Source: Dermatemys mawii (taxonomy: Eukaryota > Chordata > Testudines > Dermatemydidae). Taken from it: DNA of 64,000 nt. The translations under genes and the position numbers were made by a program. The stretch lies in assembly GCA_007922305.1 (NCBI GenBank), contig ML677334.1:56160720-56224719 (forward strand), in the 5' to 3' direction. Under the pieces are notes generated by a model. That model was not told the DNA's origin, did no database searches, and was given only the letters and a program-made list of their open reading frames with translations. Positions 1-12,265 of this stretch are shown in pieces; the first letter of the stretch is position 1, and each line of letters opens with the position of its first letter.

Positions 1-1654
1 TGGCAATTTACGTCTAATTAACGGAACTGAGTCATAATGAGCTCTTTTCTTTTAGACATGATATGAATGTTAAATATCCAAAATAACCACTAAGATTGGG
101 CTTTTAGTCCTGCTTCATCTTAAGTATTTGCAACATAATGCTCTCATTCAGGCTTCCTGCTTTGCATACAGTCAGAGGGCTGGAGGTTATCCACATTGAG
201 AAATTCTTAAAATGGTATGCACAAAGGGATTTAACAGCATGCCATCAGCTTTAATATTCTAGCTATGCAGCCATGTTGAAGCAGGCAAACTCACTGTCTC
301 ATCCTTCAGAATCTGTCGATCTCCAGTCTACCTTTGAAATGGTACCCTTTTACCAGTTCCTGAATTTGATAGCATTCTTTATGAGGGATCAATTTCCATG
401 CAAAAGAGACAAAAGGCAGGATGAAAGACAAGTTAGAAGCAAAGCACACAAAGAGCCGTACATCTGTGCAAAGAAAAGCATGACAAAGCAGTTCTACCAC
501 TGATCTGTGATGATGAACGAAGATGTAATGATGAAAATACAAGATTGCAAAGAAACCAAAAGCTAAAGCCAGAACAAGCACAAACAACTATATTTTAAGT
601 GAAACAGTAGCAGAACTTCAGTCTCAGAAGGGAGAAATATATTACCAGTTCAGCATATCTTGATTTTAACTGCTGATACATAATGAATAAAAAATTTAGC
701 AGAATCATTAGATACTAAAGATCACTCAAACCAAAATGCAACTCAAGATTATATTTTGCACTGCTGTATTTTTGCCATCATGTGCTCCAAAATATATTTA
801 TAGTAGCACACTCACAAATTAAAAAGAAGTATATGCATAGGGGCAATTATTCAGCCAGGCAAACAACCCAGCCTGGATTTTTTGCACATACAATGAACAA
901 TGGATGGAAATAGTAATTGAAAAGAGAGACTGTCAAATTTAAATCCAGTATTTCAAAAAACAATATAAGAGCAGTTTGATATTATATCCATCCCTACATC
1001 AAGAACAATTACTGTGGTCCTTTGTCATATATTTATTTTTTTTAAAAAAACCCAACTCTCTTCTGTTGTGCAAAAGAAGTAAAAACCATGAAAACTGAAA
1101 AAGACCCTCATATTGCAGAATGCTTTATGACAGACCCTTACAGCTGAACAGATGCTTGACGACTTCAGTATGGGTTTGGATGGGCGTAGCAGCGCTTAAA
1201 AGTACACAGGTCTCTTTGCAGGAATGAGGCCCTATCAAACTAATCTACAGGGAAAACAGGGAAATTGACAATATACAGACTGAAAAAATAAAGAAAATAT
1301 TTCTTTCTAGTCACTTTTTTGGTTTTATTAACTGTATTGTAACAATAAGATTTTCTACATTAAGTGTGGTTTTAAAGTGGCAGAATCCTTTTAATGCTTA
1401 ACTAGATTATTTCATTGCTGAAGATGTGTAAGTAATTATATATCAATCTGCTAATATTTTTGTCTGCTTTTCACTATCCATTAATGTCTGACTTCTGCTG
1501 GGATTCCTGCAATTTAGTTCAGGAAGAATTATTTGAAATACAGTGTATGAAGACACACATGATTTTAACACTTTTTAACTTGAACGGTAGATAGGTTGCA
1601 TTTTTTGTTTAACTTTTCACCTTTGAAAGAAAATGGAGACTGGTAAAACAGCTT

Positions 1655-1725
1655 TTCACAGATTCATAGATTCCCATTGTGATCATCTAGTCTAACCTCC
1701 TGCATAACACAGGACATATTTAACA
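1655..1725 (-). mobile_element. CR1 LINE 3'-end fragment
   Basis: CAGATTCATAGATTCCCATTG followed by GATCATCTAGTCTAACCTCC and CACAGGACAT matches the antisense of the CR1 3' end seen elsewhere in this window (53130 and 59850). It is short and 5'-truncated, as is usual for CR1. Confidence 0.65.
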
Positions 1726-3119
1726 TCAGATGACTTATTAACTGTGAAAATCAACTCAGTGCATGAATAATTGTCATAATTATATGATTTTTTAGAAATA
1801 AAAGCCTAGTAGCAAAACCCACTGTGACACTTTTTTTCAGCGTTCTACAGGAGAACATATAAAACTTAGCTTAAGCCATGATTAAAAATGTTCGGCAGTC
1901 CCCTCGTTCCTAGCAGACAAAAATCAACACATGGCCTGGTATAATATAGCACAAAGTTGGTATTTGCGCAAGAGAGGCCTAGGACAGGAATATCCTACAT
2001 GTTATGAATAAGATTAATATTTTGTGACAAAGCTACGAGGGAAAGATTGCACATATCACCTATTTGCACTATACTTGGCCCAAACAAAAATTACCACAAA
2101 ATTACCTACAAATCTGTGCGAAGAAATAAATTTAACTCTGAATACCTGAAACTAAACATGACTTCTATTCTTGTGAAAATGCAATCCAATATTTATCATA
2201 GAATCGTCTCACTACCACAGGATGCTTTGAGAAGATTCCAGAAAGTCCATTCCTACCCTGCTCTATTTCTGAGTCAACTCTTTGAGGAACTCAGGGGGAA
2301 GCACCATCCCTATTGTATATGCCAAACGTCCAATACGTTTGCCTTTCTAATTAGTTGACCAGTTGGGTGCATGAAAGTTGGGTCTTTGAAACTGAGAGAA
2401 CAGTCTATGGGCTTCTGTTGCAAGGTTTCTGCTCTTGATGCGTCCTCAGTTCCCTGTGTAGGATACCATGTCAGTATTGTCAGACCTGATTAAGACTGAT
2501 ACGCCCTTGGTTATATGTTCAAACCTTAACCAGGAGAGAAAAACAACTATGGTCTCAAAAAATTACTCAGAAGCTGAGTCCTTCTGCTTGACCACAAGCC
2601 TCCAAACAATCAATAACCTGGAAGAAACTGTAGCTATCCATGCAAACCAACATCTCTCAGAATGTCTGTCAACAATTTCTGCTCTAGTTCATAATTATTT
2701 TTCCACCTAACTTTTGAGGGTCAATGCACATGAACTTTCAAAAGTTTTATAGTAGCCAAAGCTTTTGGCAAAATGACTTTGTACCTAGCCAGAAAGCCTA
2801 CAGTACTCCTTTGAGATTTGCCATCATCTCATATCCAGTAGTCATAAAATTAGGAAAAATGAATAAGGAATCTTTTAGTCCCAGTTTCCATCAAAAAATA
2901 CTTTCTGCATAAAGACAATATATGAGAATTTCTAAATATTGCCCTGTGGATTTGAATATTCTTTGTAAGGCAATGCCTAAGCAGTTATAATTACAAAACA
3001 AATAAATATTCAGCATTTGCAAGCAGCTATCAAACATCTGATTTATCACAATTTTTGCCAATATTAAACCAGGAAATAGCTGCGGTAACTGTTAAAATTG
3101 CCAAAGGAAGCCTACATAT

Positions 3120-4480
3120 TCACCACTACATTCTCTCCTGCCCCTCTCCCCACCCCCTTGAAAAAAATATTGGATGGGGAACTGAGTGTAACCCCCAATG
3201 ACTCTGTCTGCTAGCAGCTCTGGGAGAGGCATGCTGTCCCTGGTAGGGAGGGGGAGCCAAGGCAGATTCATAGTCTGCCCAGCAACCACTAGGGAGTGAG
3301 AGGGCCCTCCCAGGGAGCTGGGTAAAGGGGGAAAGGCCATTTTGAAAAAGTCTGGAGTCAGCCAGGGAAAGGGCAGGACTGGCTGGGTGGGGAGCTGTGA
3401 AGGGAAATCCTGGGACCAACACAGCCTGATTCCTGCCTGAGGAGGATCCTGCCAGCAGAGAGCAGCCCCTCTGCAGAGACTGAGGAGTCCCGTCATCTGC
3501 AACCCTGAGGATCATTCATGAAGTCTGTGAGTGCCCCATCATTTAGTTAGTTAGGTAATTTGTTTTGGGAACCCCCTACTCCCTGAACTGTGTCCTCAAG
3601 CCAGGGAGTGAGGGTTTGAGAACTTTATCTTGGCTGCATCCTACACCCATGGACGAAATTACCACCTTCTCCTACTTGTGAGTCCTTTGGGCTGTACTGA
3701 ACCCTGTCAGCCACACTGCTACACCACTGCAGAGAAGAATTTTGTGGTTGTAGGTCATCAAGGACCCCAGCAAAGTATGCATACCAACGGGACACTAATT
3801 TTAAAATTAATACATCAAGTCACAGGTATTTTCAGTGTGGGCATCGGTGACCCTAAAAATAGTGTTTTACCCTATTATGTTGTATTTGTCTCCTGTTTAA
3901 TATAATTGTTGTGTTGAATATATTGTATGTGTTTGTCTTATTTCTTGGAAGTCTCCAACTATCTGGCAAGTAAGTGGGGATTCATCCCTGCAGTTAGAAT
4001 TTCATGCCCAAGCTGCTCTGGTGACCTTGTCAGGAAGGAGCGAAGGGGGTGGAGGCACCACCAATTAATTTCATAGGGAAGAAGAAAGATAAAACATCCT
4101 GCTAAGTGGGTGGTGGGATCCAAAAGAACCCAGACTTGTCCATCAAAACATTGATTGGCATTACTGTGGAGAGAGAGCGCGCTACATGAGTGTTTGGGAA
4201 GAGATACTAATCTCAGGAGGGAAGTTGATAGAGTAAACCCAAGATGCTGCCTGTTTTCAGAGCTCAAGACTGAATTTTCATGCACAGGATGGGCAGGAAC
4301 TCCCTTCAGCAAAGAGTGGCTACTGGTATAAATTATAAGGTATAAGTGGCAGCTGGGACTATAAATTAGAGCCTGACCAGGTATTTTGGGAAGCAGTTAG
4401 GGTATTTAAAACAGCACTCTTTCCCCTCATCAGGGGTTAGACCTAAAGGAATCCAGAAGGGCTGAGCCTCTCTCTCTAAG
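3120..4480. repeat. unclassified GC-richer block, possible LTR-type relic
   Basis: The base composition rises sharply compared with flanking intron, and many spurious frames appear on both strands. The content is purine-rich with phrases such as AGCAGAGAGCAGCCCCTC that are common in turtle LTR elements. I could not find paired ends or a target duplication. The classification is uncertain. Confidence 0.25.
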
Positions 4481-4747
4481 AAACAGGGAAGAGAAAACCA
4501 TTTAGTTGAATTTTGGGTCCTTGGAAATTTGTGTCAGACTTTGCCAGAAGACCCTCTAAGGAGAATCTGCAGTGCCAGAAAAAGTCTGAGAAAAGAAAAC
4601 CAATGAAGGGGAAATTTTGTTTGTTGGAACAGAACTCCATGAGCGTGAACATTTCAGCTCGTTCATCCTGCAACAGGTACAGTGATCAGTCTTTCAATCC
4701 TTGTTGTGGTTGCTTTCATCCCAGAGATAAGGCACTCAGAAGTAGAG

Positions 4748-5150
4748 GCCTGAGTGGATACAAATTTATATCCACGGATGCGGGTATCCATGGAACCACA
4801 GAGCTCTCCTGGGAACGACAAGCAGTGAATGGAGCAGAACGTGGGGCCACTCCTCCAGGGTGGCTGTACTGTTCCCAACCCTGTCCCCAGCCCTGCCCCT
4901 CTCCCTTCCTCGCAGCATCACAAGAGCACAAACAGGGACAGCTACTGGAACCTGGTGCCCACCTCGGTAGGGGGAGGCAGGGCTGGAGTGGCACAGCTTT
5001 GCCGGTGGAGCTGCCTGGGAGTATTGGCCCCATGTTTTGCTCCTTTTGCCATTGTGGTTCTCAGGAGAGCCCTGTGGTTCCGCGGAAACCAATTTATATC
5101 CGTGGATATCCGCATCAGCGGGAATAAATTGGTTTCTGCGGAGGACTCTA
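4748..5150. mobile_element. fold-back (MITE-like) element with ~110-bp inverted arms
   Basis: The left arm (about 4748-4862) carries AATTTATATCCACGGATG, then GGAACCACAGAGCTCTCCTG, then GGAGCAGAACGTGGGGCCA. Its reverse complement returns in the right arm (about 5020-5150), where the plus strand reads TGGCCCCATGTTTTGCTCC, CAGGAGAGCCCTGTGGTTCC and ATATCCGTGGATATCCGCAT. The arms are diverged but collinear. The central spacer is GC-rich. Similar GGATGCGGATA-type repeats are common in turtle genomes as far as I recall. No autonomous partner is visible here. Confidence 0.6.
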
Positions 5151-5309
5151 CATAGCATGTTTCTTAGGAACAGCTGATGTTTTGGACAACAACATTTCTG
5201 ATAGAGGACACCACATATTAATCCACAAATGACCTCCTTGCCCATAAAGATCTTTTGAAGAGAACTGCCAGGTGGGACTAATTTTACAGTTCCTTTAGAA
5301 TATGTTTCC

Positions 5310-5690
5310 CTATCAGACACCTCTTCACCTGGTCCAGTCAGTAAGGGTTCTTGCTCTTCGTCTCCAAGTGTCCTTGTCCAGTGCATCTTCCAAGCTGAAA
5401 TCAACCTTCTTCATATGCCCCATCAATATCTCAAAGCACCTTTTTCTAGGTCTTCCTTGTGGTCTTTGTCCCATGAAACACTCACTCTTGCACCATCTGC
5501 CCAACATATTCCATATCTCTTTGTCTCATGTGACTCAACCATTCCAGTCAACACTCCTCAGCTTTTCTGTAATAGGGAGGTATTATTCATATCCATATCA
5601 CAGAGTAGCCAATCAGCTCTAGTCTTACCCAGCATCCACCTGAATATTCCCATTTCAGCAGTGAGGAGGAGTAGTTCTTTTCTTTAATTG
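5310..5690 (-). pseudogene. non-LTR retrotransposon C-terminal fragment
   Basis: The minus-strand frame at 5325-5507 contains GQRPQGRPRKR followed by LEDALDKDTWRRRARTLTDW. The GRP(K/R)KRW...EDA.DR..WR pattern is typical of the C-terminal tail of RTE/Dong-type endonuclease-reverse transcriptase polyproteins. No RT core or endonuclease remains. The clade is uncertain. Confidence 0.45.
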
Positions 5691-7183
5691 CCACACATTG
5701 TGCCCCTCTAATAGCCCTGGTATTGGGTTCAGCTTCCATGCTTCACATACCTTTCGCCGTTCCCCTCACAAATGTTATGTAAAGTACAGCACATCACAAT
5801 AACCATGGGAATATTTTCCTCACTCATTTCCAGTCTACTGTGCAATCATTTCCAGCGTGCTTTCAAATGGCTAAATGCAACAGCCATTCTGCACCTACTC
5901 AGCCTGTGGCTGAAACGTTCCTTACTGACATCTTTGTTTCCAGTGTATGGCTTCATGAGCCATGGCATTAATGGGCAAGCTGGGTCTCCCGGATCACAGT
6001 GGGCATTTCCACTTCCCAGACAGTGATCCACAGATCTGGAGAAAAAGTCTCCACTTGCAGCTTTCTGTACAGGCCAGTGTTTCTAAAGATACTCATGTCA
6101 TGTACCCTTCCGGACCATTCAGCATTAATAATAGTGAAACGCCCACAGTGAACCACTAGCAACCGCAAAACCATGAAGAAATACTCCTCACAATTTATGT
6201 ATTCGGTGCCAAGGTGGGCCGGGGCAACAACAGTGATGTACATTCCATCTATCGCCCCACCACAGTTAGGGAAGCCCGTTTCTGCAAAACCATCCAATGT
6301 CATGCACATTACCAAGAGTCATGGCCTTGCACAGTCGGATTTGATTAATGGCGTTGCACACTTGAGCTACCATAGCACCAATGGTAGATCTCCCCACTCC
6401 ATATTGGCTCGCAATCGACTAGTAGCTGTCTGGAGTTGCCAGCTTTCACAATGTGATTGCCACATGTTTCTCTACACTGAGTGCAGCTCTCAGTCTGGTG
6501 TCTTTGCAACACAGTCTGGGGAAAGTTCAGCACGCAGTTCCGTGAAGGTGGCTCTCCGCATCCGAAAGTTTTGAAGCCACTGGTTGTCATTCCAGACATG
6601 CATAATGATACGATCCCACCACACTGAGCTAGTTTCCTTAGCCCAAAAATGCCGTTTCACAGTGCTCAGCTCCTCAATTAATGCCAAAAGCAACTGACTG
6701 TTACTGCTTTCCATTTCAGGCACCTCATCAGGCATCTCTGACTGCAGTTCTCTTTGCAAGTTTAAGAATAGCTGCACTGCCATGGGTGATGTGCAAGTGA
6801 CAACTACTGTATCAGAACAGTTGACAGCAGTGCAGGATCCACTCCTGCTTGTAGATGTGGTGGTGAAAGAAGCCAGACAGCAGGGGTGTTAAAAAATACA
6901 GCGAAAGAAACAACGAAGTAATGGGGCTGCTGGGACATGAAGCAGTGACTCACAGGGCACCGAGCAGGGATGCAGGATGCCTTGCGCTTACCCACCCTCA
7001 GACCTATCATCAAAATGGAGAGAGCTGCACTATGCGACAGCTGCCCTAATGCGCTGCTCTCATCAGCGATGGAAGTGCTGCAAACTATCTGACACCTGTG
7101 GAAGTGAGTACATAAACGAGCTCTTTTCTTTCACCGGTGAAACTGACAGCACAAAAACTCTGCAAGTGTAGACATACCCTAAA
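5690..7183 (-). pseudogene. decayed PIF/Harbinger transposon with HARBI1-like transposase
   Basis: Several broken minus-strand frames give parts of a Harbinger-type DDE transposase. From N to C: NDNQWLQNFRMRRATFTELR (6490-6783), GFPNCGGAIDGMYI, then INAEWSGRVHDMSIFRNTGL (5968-6315), then LMPWLMKPYTGNKDVSKERF and RLSRCRM..FSHLKARWK (5846-6031, shifted frame). The GGAIDG and VHD aspartates are visible. The acidic residue expected between CRM and FSHLKARW is missing, apparently through a small deletion. At least two frameshifts separate the parts, so it is non-functional. The right end (GTGTAGACATACCCTA, about 7168-7183) is a terminal inverted repeat. A matching left terminus is not visible, so that side is truncated or replaced. 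Confidence 0.8.
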
Positions 7184-8094
7184 TAGTCTTAACTGTCTGC
7201 ATTAAAATGTCTAGAGGTAAGAGATTTTTCTTTTATGGTGCTATACAATCTCAACAAGCTTCCACCAAAATGGTAGGCCTTTTAACAGCTTGACATTTAA
7301 ATGCACAGCAATATTCTATACTCATTGTTAATTACTCTTTTGTCACCCATGTCTCCTCATGGATCTGAAGATACAGGGATCATCAAACCAAATGACTGTT
7401 AGTATCCAGATCAAGGAAACAAAGCTATATAGCTATTTGAAGTCACAGTCTTTCAAGAACTGCGAGGGTTCTAAAGCAGTTACAAATTCATTCATTCTGA
7501 ACAAGAAAATCCTCATTTTGAGTATTATTTCCTTTTTAAACCCAATCCTCTCTCTCCCTGCATTGCCAATACAATTTAAGTGTTGGCTTGTGGCCCTCTA
7601 TAAAGACTATAGTGCAAGAGGACCAGAAAGCTTACCTAATGTGGCAAATGGAGATTCTGTCAGTGTGAGGGAATCCCAGGAAGGCATACAGCCAGCACGG
7701 CTGGGTCTACACTGCCTGTTTTCAGTCCCCTGGCATAAGGAATAGTGGCATGGCCACAGCATCTTACATTTTGGCAATTTTCAGCTGCATAATATTCCCA
7801 AGGGGACCATTATCAGAATGGGCCGACTGTGACCTTCATCAGGTTCTAATTCAGAATCTAGCTGCCTCAAAAGCACAAAAGTGGCTAGCCCTATTCTCTG
7901 GTACTGCATCCTGGGCAGGGCCTAAGATATTGTCAGGAACCCAGCTGCCTTTGGGCTTGGTCACCTAGCAACCCAAGGAGTTCAGCTGGATCCGATAAAC
8001 CCTCAATAAGTAACTATGCTCACTGGTTGGTCAGAAGAGCCAAGAGATCACTATTTACACCCTGTTCAGAGGGGTAGCCGTGTGTATGACTTTT

Positions 8095-8266
8095 GGAGAT
8101 CCAGACAAAGAGTCCTTTGTGGCACCTTATAGACTAACAGATGTATAAGAGCATAAGCTTTCATGGGTGAATACTCATGGGTAATGCATCCGACGAAGTG
8201 GGTATTCACCCACGAAAGCTTATGCTCTAACACATCCTGTGCCACAGGAGTCTTTGTCGCTTTTAT
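8095..8266. mobile_element. fold-back repeat (two head-to-head element ends)
   Basis: GAGCATAAGCTTTCATGGGT (8149-8168) is mirrored by ACCCACGAAAGCTTATGCTC at about 8209-8228. Further out, GACAAAGAGTCCTTTGTGGC (about 8104-8123) is mirrored by GTGCCACAGGAGTCTTTGTC (about 8241-8260). The whole unit is therefore an inverted duplication of one end of a repeat (GTGGCACCTTATAGACTAAC type) that I recognise as widespread in turtle genomes. The family name is not certain. Confidence 0.65.
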
Positions 8267-8821
8267 TTAAACCCTGTAGCAACAGCCGCACAGTGGCTGT
8301 TCAATGTGGCCACAATTATAGCAGACATTCTTCCTGTCCAGCCCTTCCTCCAATCCTTTCCCACTCCACTCCAGCCCTAGTTCTGTCATGCCTCTGAATT
8401 TCTGATTCCTGTCTCCAGGCTCTGAACAACTAGATTGTCTCCTGACCATGACTCTGGTTCTGTTTTGGCCCCAGCTCTGACCATTTGCTTGCTTCCTGAC
8501 CATGACTCCGGTTCTGCCCTCTGATTCTGCTCCAACCACTAGGGAAGACTTCTGCTTCTCATGGGAAGTGGAAGACACTGACTATCATCCACCAACCAAG
8601 TAGAAAGGGTAATAAAAGTAGTGAACAAATACAAAAATATTCACTACAAATAAAGGAAAGACAAAGGTGACTGTGCATCAAACAACAAAGCCCACTGAGA
8701 ACCCCTCTGGTAAACAAGAAATAACCTCTGAATATAAAAATTACTATTTCTTAGAAGGAATAGGCTTTTTTCCTCTCTCTTTTTAATATAAATACACACA
8801 CATATATATATAACAGCCTAA

Positions 8822-9007
8822 GATTTCAAAACTGAGTGGTGATTGTGAGTACCACAGTTTTTGGGTACCCAATTCTAGGCATTTTAAAGAGACAGATTTT
8901 CACAGGACAGGTGCACAGAACATCTGAGAGTCAGAGATCTTTAATGTGTCCCAGGGTGCCAAAATTGAGGCATCTAGAATTACTAGTCACTTTTGGAATT
9001 TTAGGCC
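8822..9007. repeat. ancient dispersed repeat, family A copy 1
   Basis: The copy begins GATTTCAAAACTGAG, carries TTTTTGGGTACCCAATTC and ends CACTTTTGGAATTTTAGGCC. The order of blocks matches the copies at 18430-18659 and 20435-20611. The two halves are partly self-complementary, as in a MITE. Confidence 0.5.
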
Positions 9008-10184
9008 TCTATACATACATACTTTAGGTCAGAACCTCTACCGCTATTCTGTCCTAGCAGAGCACCTGAGGGATTCCTCTTGTCATCCATTCCTGGCCCA
9101 TCCTTCCTGACGCAGTGGGCATTCCAGGATATATATCTTTGTTCCAAAAAGCATTCAGGGAGATTTGAAGACCTGTTGCCTGAAGACTGCATGCACTGAG
9201 GACAGCAACTTACTTCCGTAATGGTTAGACAAAGAAGAAAGAATTCTTCAGATAGAAGGAAATCTGTCAGGCTGCTCAGAAGGCTGGTGTTCTTTCATCT
9301 AATAATGTCACAAAAACTCCAGCAGAAAGCACACCCCAAAAGTTTCAAAGGAGGTTTCCAAGTGGGATATGTTTGAAAAGGAATTGGGGAGCGGACTGCT
9401 TTAAGTGGAGCTCACCATTATAAGTTTGGCACAGCCTAGGGCTGGTGTTCAAGGTACCCTAGCTAGAGAGAGTTGAAAAAAGGGTTGTAGCAAAAAAATT
9501 CACTTCCCTGATTAAACTTTTTGTCTAAAAGCCACAGGAAAGATGATTGAGAAAAAACACAATATCTGGATGTTTTAAAGTAATTTTAATTTAACTTTAA
9601 ATTGTAATTTGAAGTAATTTTAATAAGGACTTCCAGCACCACACCAAAACACTTTTTGTCCCCAGGTGACCCTTTAAGTGAGCAATCATTAGCCATTGAA
9701 GTAAGAAATTCTGGAGTGTGACCAAAAGAAAGCAACAGAACATCACATGTAGTGCTGAGATTTAAATGTAGGTAAACCCAGGCAAGAGGTCAAGGGGCTC
9801 ACTGGTATCCAGTAGTGAGTTTCTGCTGGCCTGACCAGTTCAGTGTGCCCCAATTCGTTGATGTCATCTACTGTATCTGATATGAGCCATGTAAGGTACC
9901 ATTGGAAAACTAATTATTTGCATAATGTGTGCATGGAAAATACCCAAGAGTCCATACTAGTATGAAAGAAATATGGAACTAAACTATGTTAACCAGACAA
10001 AACTGGGAGTGGGTAAACAGACTTTTTTCCAGGTAAACGGCAAGCCAACACCTCCAGCCAGGTGTGAGCCGATTCATTGGCAATCACATGGCAACTGGCC
10101 ATTCATTTGCATCACACAGGGTAGGAACAGATTAATTTACATTTTAGGAAACACCAGCATGAGAAGAACCCCAGCATGGAACTT

Positions 10185-11115
10185 CCTTCACCTCCATGTC
10201 TATTTAGAAAAGCTGGACAAGCACAGGTCCATGGGGCCGGATGCGCTGCATCCGAGGGTACCAAAGGAGTTGGTGGATGTGATTGCAGAGCCACTGGCCA
10301 TTATCTCTGAAAACTCATGGCGATCGGGGGAGGTCCCAGGTGACTGGAAAAAGGCTAATAGAGTGTCCATCTTTAAAAAAGGGAAGAAGGAAGATCTGGG
10401 GAACTACAGGCCAGTCAGCCTCACCTCAGTCCCTAGAAAAATTATGGAGCAGATCCTCAAGGAATCAATTCTGAAGCACTTAAAGGAGAGGAAAGTGATC
10501 AGGAACAGTCAGCATGGATTCACCAAGGGCAAGTCATGCCTGACTAACCTAACTGCCTTCTATGACGAGATAATTGGCTCTGTGGATGAGGGGAAAGCAG
10601 TGGACGTATTATTCCTTGACTTTAGCAAAGCTTTTGATACGGTCTCCCACAGTATTCTTGCCAGTAAGTTGAAGACGGCCCCACAATAAAAGAAGGAGAT
10701 GGAAAAACTGGAGAGAGCCCAGTGGAGGGCAACAAAAATGATTAGGGACTGGAGCACATAACTTACGAGGAGAGGCTGAGGGAACTGGGATTGTTTAGTC
10801 TGCAGAAGAGAAGAATGAGGGGGGGATTTGATAGCTGCTTTCAACTACCTGAATGGGGGTTCCAAAGAGAGGATGGATCTAGACTGTTCTCAGTGGTAGC
10901 AGATGACAGAACAAGGAGTAATGGTCTCAAGTTGCAGTGGCAGAGGGGTTGGGGTGGGGGGAGGTTTAGGTTGGATATTAGGAAAAACTTTTTCCACTAG
11001 GAGGGTGGTGAAGCACTGGAATGGGTTATGAAGGGATTCTGCTTCCTTAGAGGTATTTAAGGTCAGGCTTTAGAAAGCCCTGGCTGGGATGACTTAGTTG
11101 GGGATTGGACAAGTT
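10185..11115 (+). pseudogene. CR1 LINE, internally deleted, with partial reverse transcriptase
   Basis: The plus frame encodes a CR1-type RT segment: HRSMGPDALHPRVPKEL, then FKKGKKEDLGNYRPVSLTS, QHGFTKGKSCLTNL and DVLFLDFSKAFDTVSHSIL. It stops near 10689, before the catalytic (F/Y)xDD box and the rest of the palm. Immediately after, another segment resembles the far C-terminal CR1 coding and 3' region (EKLERAQWRATKMI, EERLRELGLF, QKRRMRGG), continuing to about 11115. The region between the two parts is deleted, and the 3' end lacks its terminal repeats. The element is non-functional. It is inserted opposite to CDH2. Confidence 0.85.
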
Positions 11116-12119
11116 AATGAAAAACAAAAGAAAACTAATACACCAATCTGTAAATAGCGGTATCATTTACTACATTTATAACTATAAAAACCTACGGGCG
11201 GGGGTTGAAATGAAAGAGAAATCTAGATGACAAATCTTCTTTCTTGGCTACTCATCTTAGGGGCAGGAAAAAGAAATCAGTATCTCTGAACCTCAGATAT
11301 ATGTTTAAAAATATACTGGATACATTTTTTTTCCAGGCTACTTCCCTCCAAGATCAAAAGAGTATGAAAAATGTTCCACACTCTTTTTGACACTTTTTCA
11401 CCCAATGTTACTTCCAAGGTTAAAATAGAGAAAGGAGGAGGAAAAGAGATCATGGTAAAAAAGGAAGTATTTTTTACTTATGTAAAAAATTTGAACATAT
11501 TTGAAATAATCCAAAACAAAAAAAAAATGTCAGGCTTTTAGATTTGCATATCAAGAAACTTAAAATTCTGGAAGTAAAACATTAAAGCATGGAACCTCTT
11601 GCTTTCATAACTGAATCTGATTTTCAGTGGCAAATTATCTTTACTAATCAGTTTTTTCCTTTTTTTGTTTTGTTTTTGGTCATATGCATGAGATGCAATT
11701 TTTTTTTCAGTATGTTAGGAAACAGGTTTCATGTAAATTTCTAGCTATTGGCTGCATATTAGGATTAAGAAAATAATGGAAAAGGTGCTATGAATGTATA
11801 TGTGTGCATTAATTTATTATTATAGGGTTCCAAAATTACTCACTATCTATCTAAACTTTCACCCAACACCACAAAAGTAAGGAACCAAAGTTTTTGCAAA
11901 TGAAGCAACTGGAAAATATTTTTCCTTGAAAAGGATAAGTGAAACTTTCCTCATGCATTTTAATAAGCCAGCTTGCAAAAAAGGAAGCAGGTGAAGACTA
12001 CCAATTAACACCTTCTGTAGCTAGCACTTCGCTGTCTAGCAAAAGAAAAGCCCTCCCACTCCTGGCCATAAAAGACTATGCTTTCTTTAGCATCCTTCCT
12101 GAAGCTACTGACAGGATTT

Positions 12120-12265
12120 ATCTTTAAAAGAACCGATTGTTTACAATACAAATATTCTCTTGTTACAAATTAAACCCAATTACCCTATAGTTTCCATTAA
12201 ACACACACCCTACCCAACTCCCCCTTGGGAGGCAAACAAAGCTGGAGATTATCAATTGTTTTTTC
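12120..12265. promoter_or_regulatory. possible SOX/FOX-motif-rich element in CDH2 intron 2
   Basis: In a stretch without recognisable repeats I see GATTGTTTACAAT (12135-12147), AACAAAG (12236-12242) and TCAATTGTTTT (12252-12262). The second and third fit HMG-box (SOX) cores, and GTTTAC fits a forkhead core. CDH2 in chick is reported to be controlled by SOX-dependent enhancers in its locus. That this piece is one of them is speculation. Confidence 0.2.

Noticed and set aside
4513..5404. Frames of 204 and 212 codons on opposite strands
   Set aside because: Both cross the fold-back element at 4748-5150 and follow its GC-rich sequence. No protein family resemblance was seen.
8267..8578. Zinc-knuckle-like CYNCGH motif in a minus-strand frame
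   Set aside because: The spacing does not fit CX2CX4HX4C and the frame contains a short internal duplication. It could be a decayed gag trace, but this is too weak to call.
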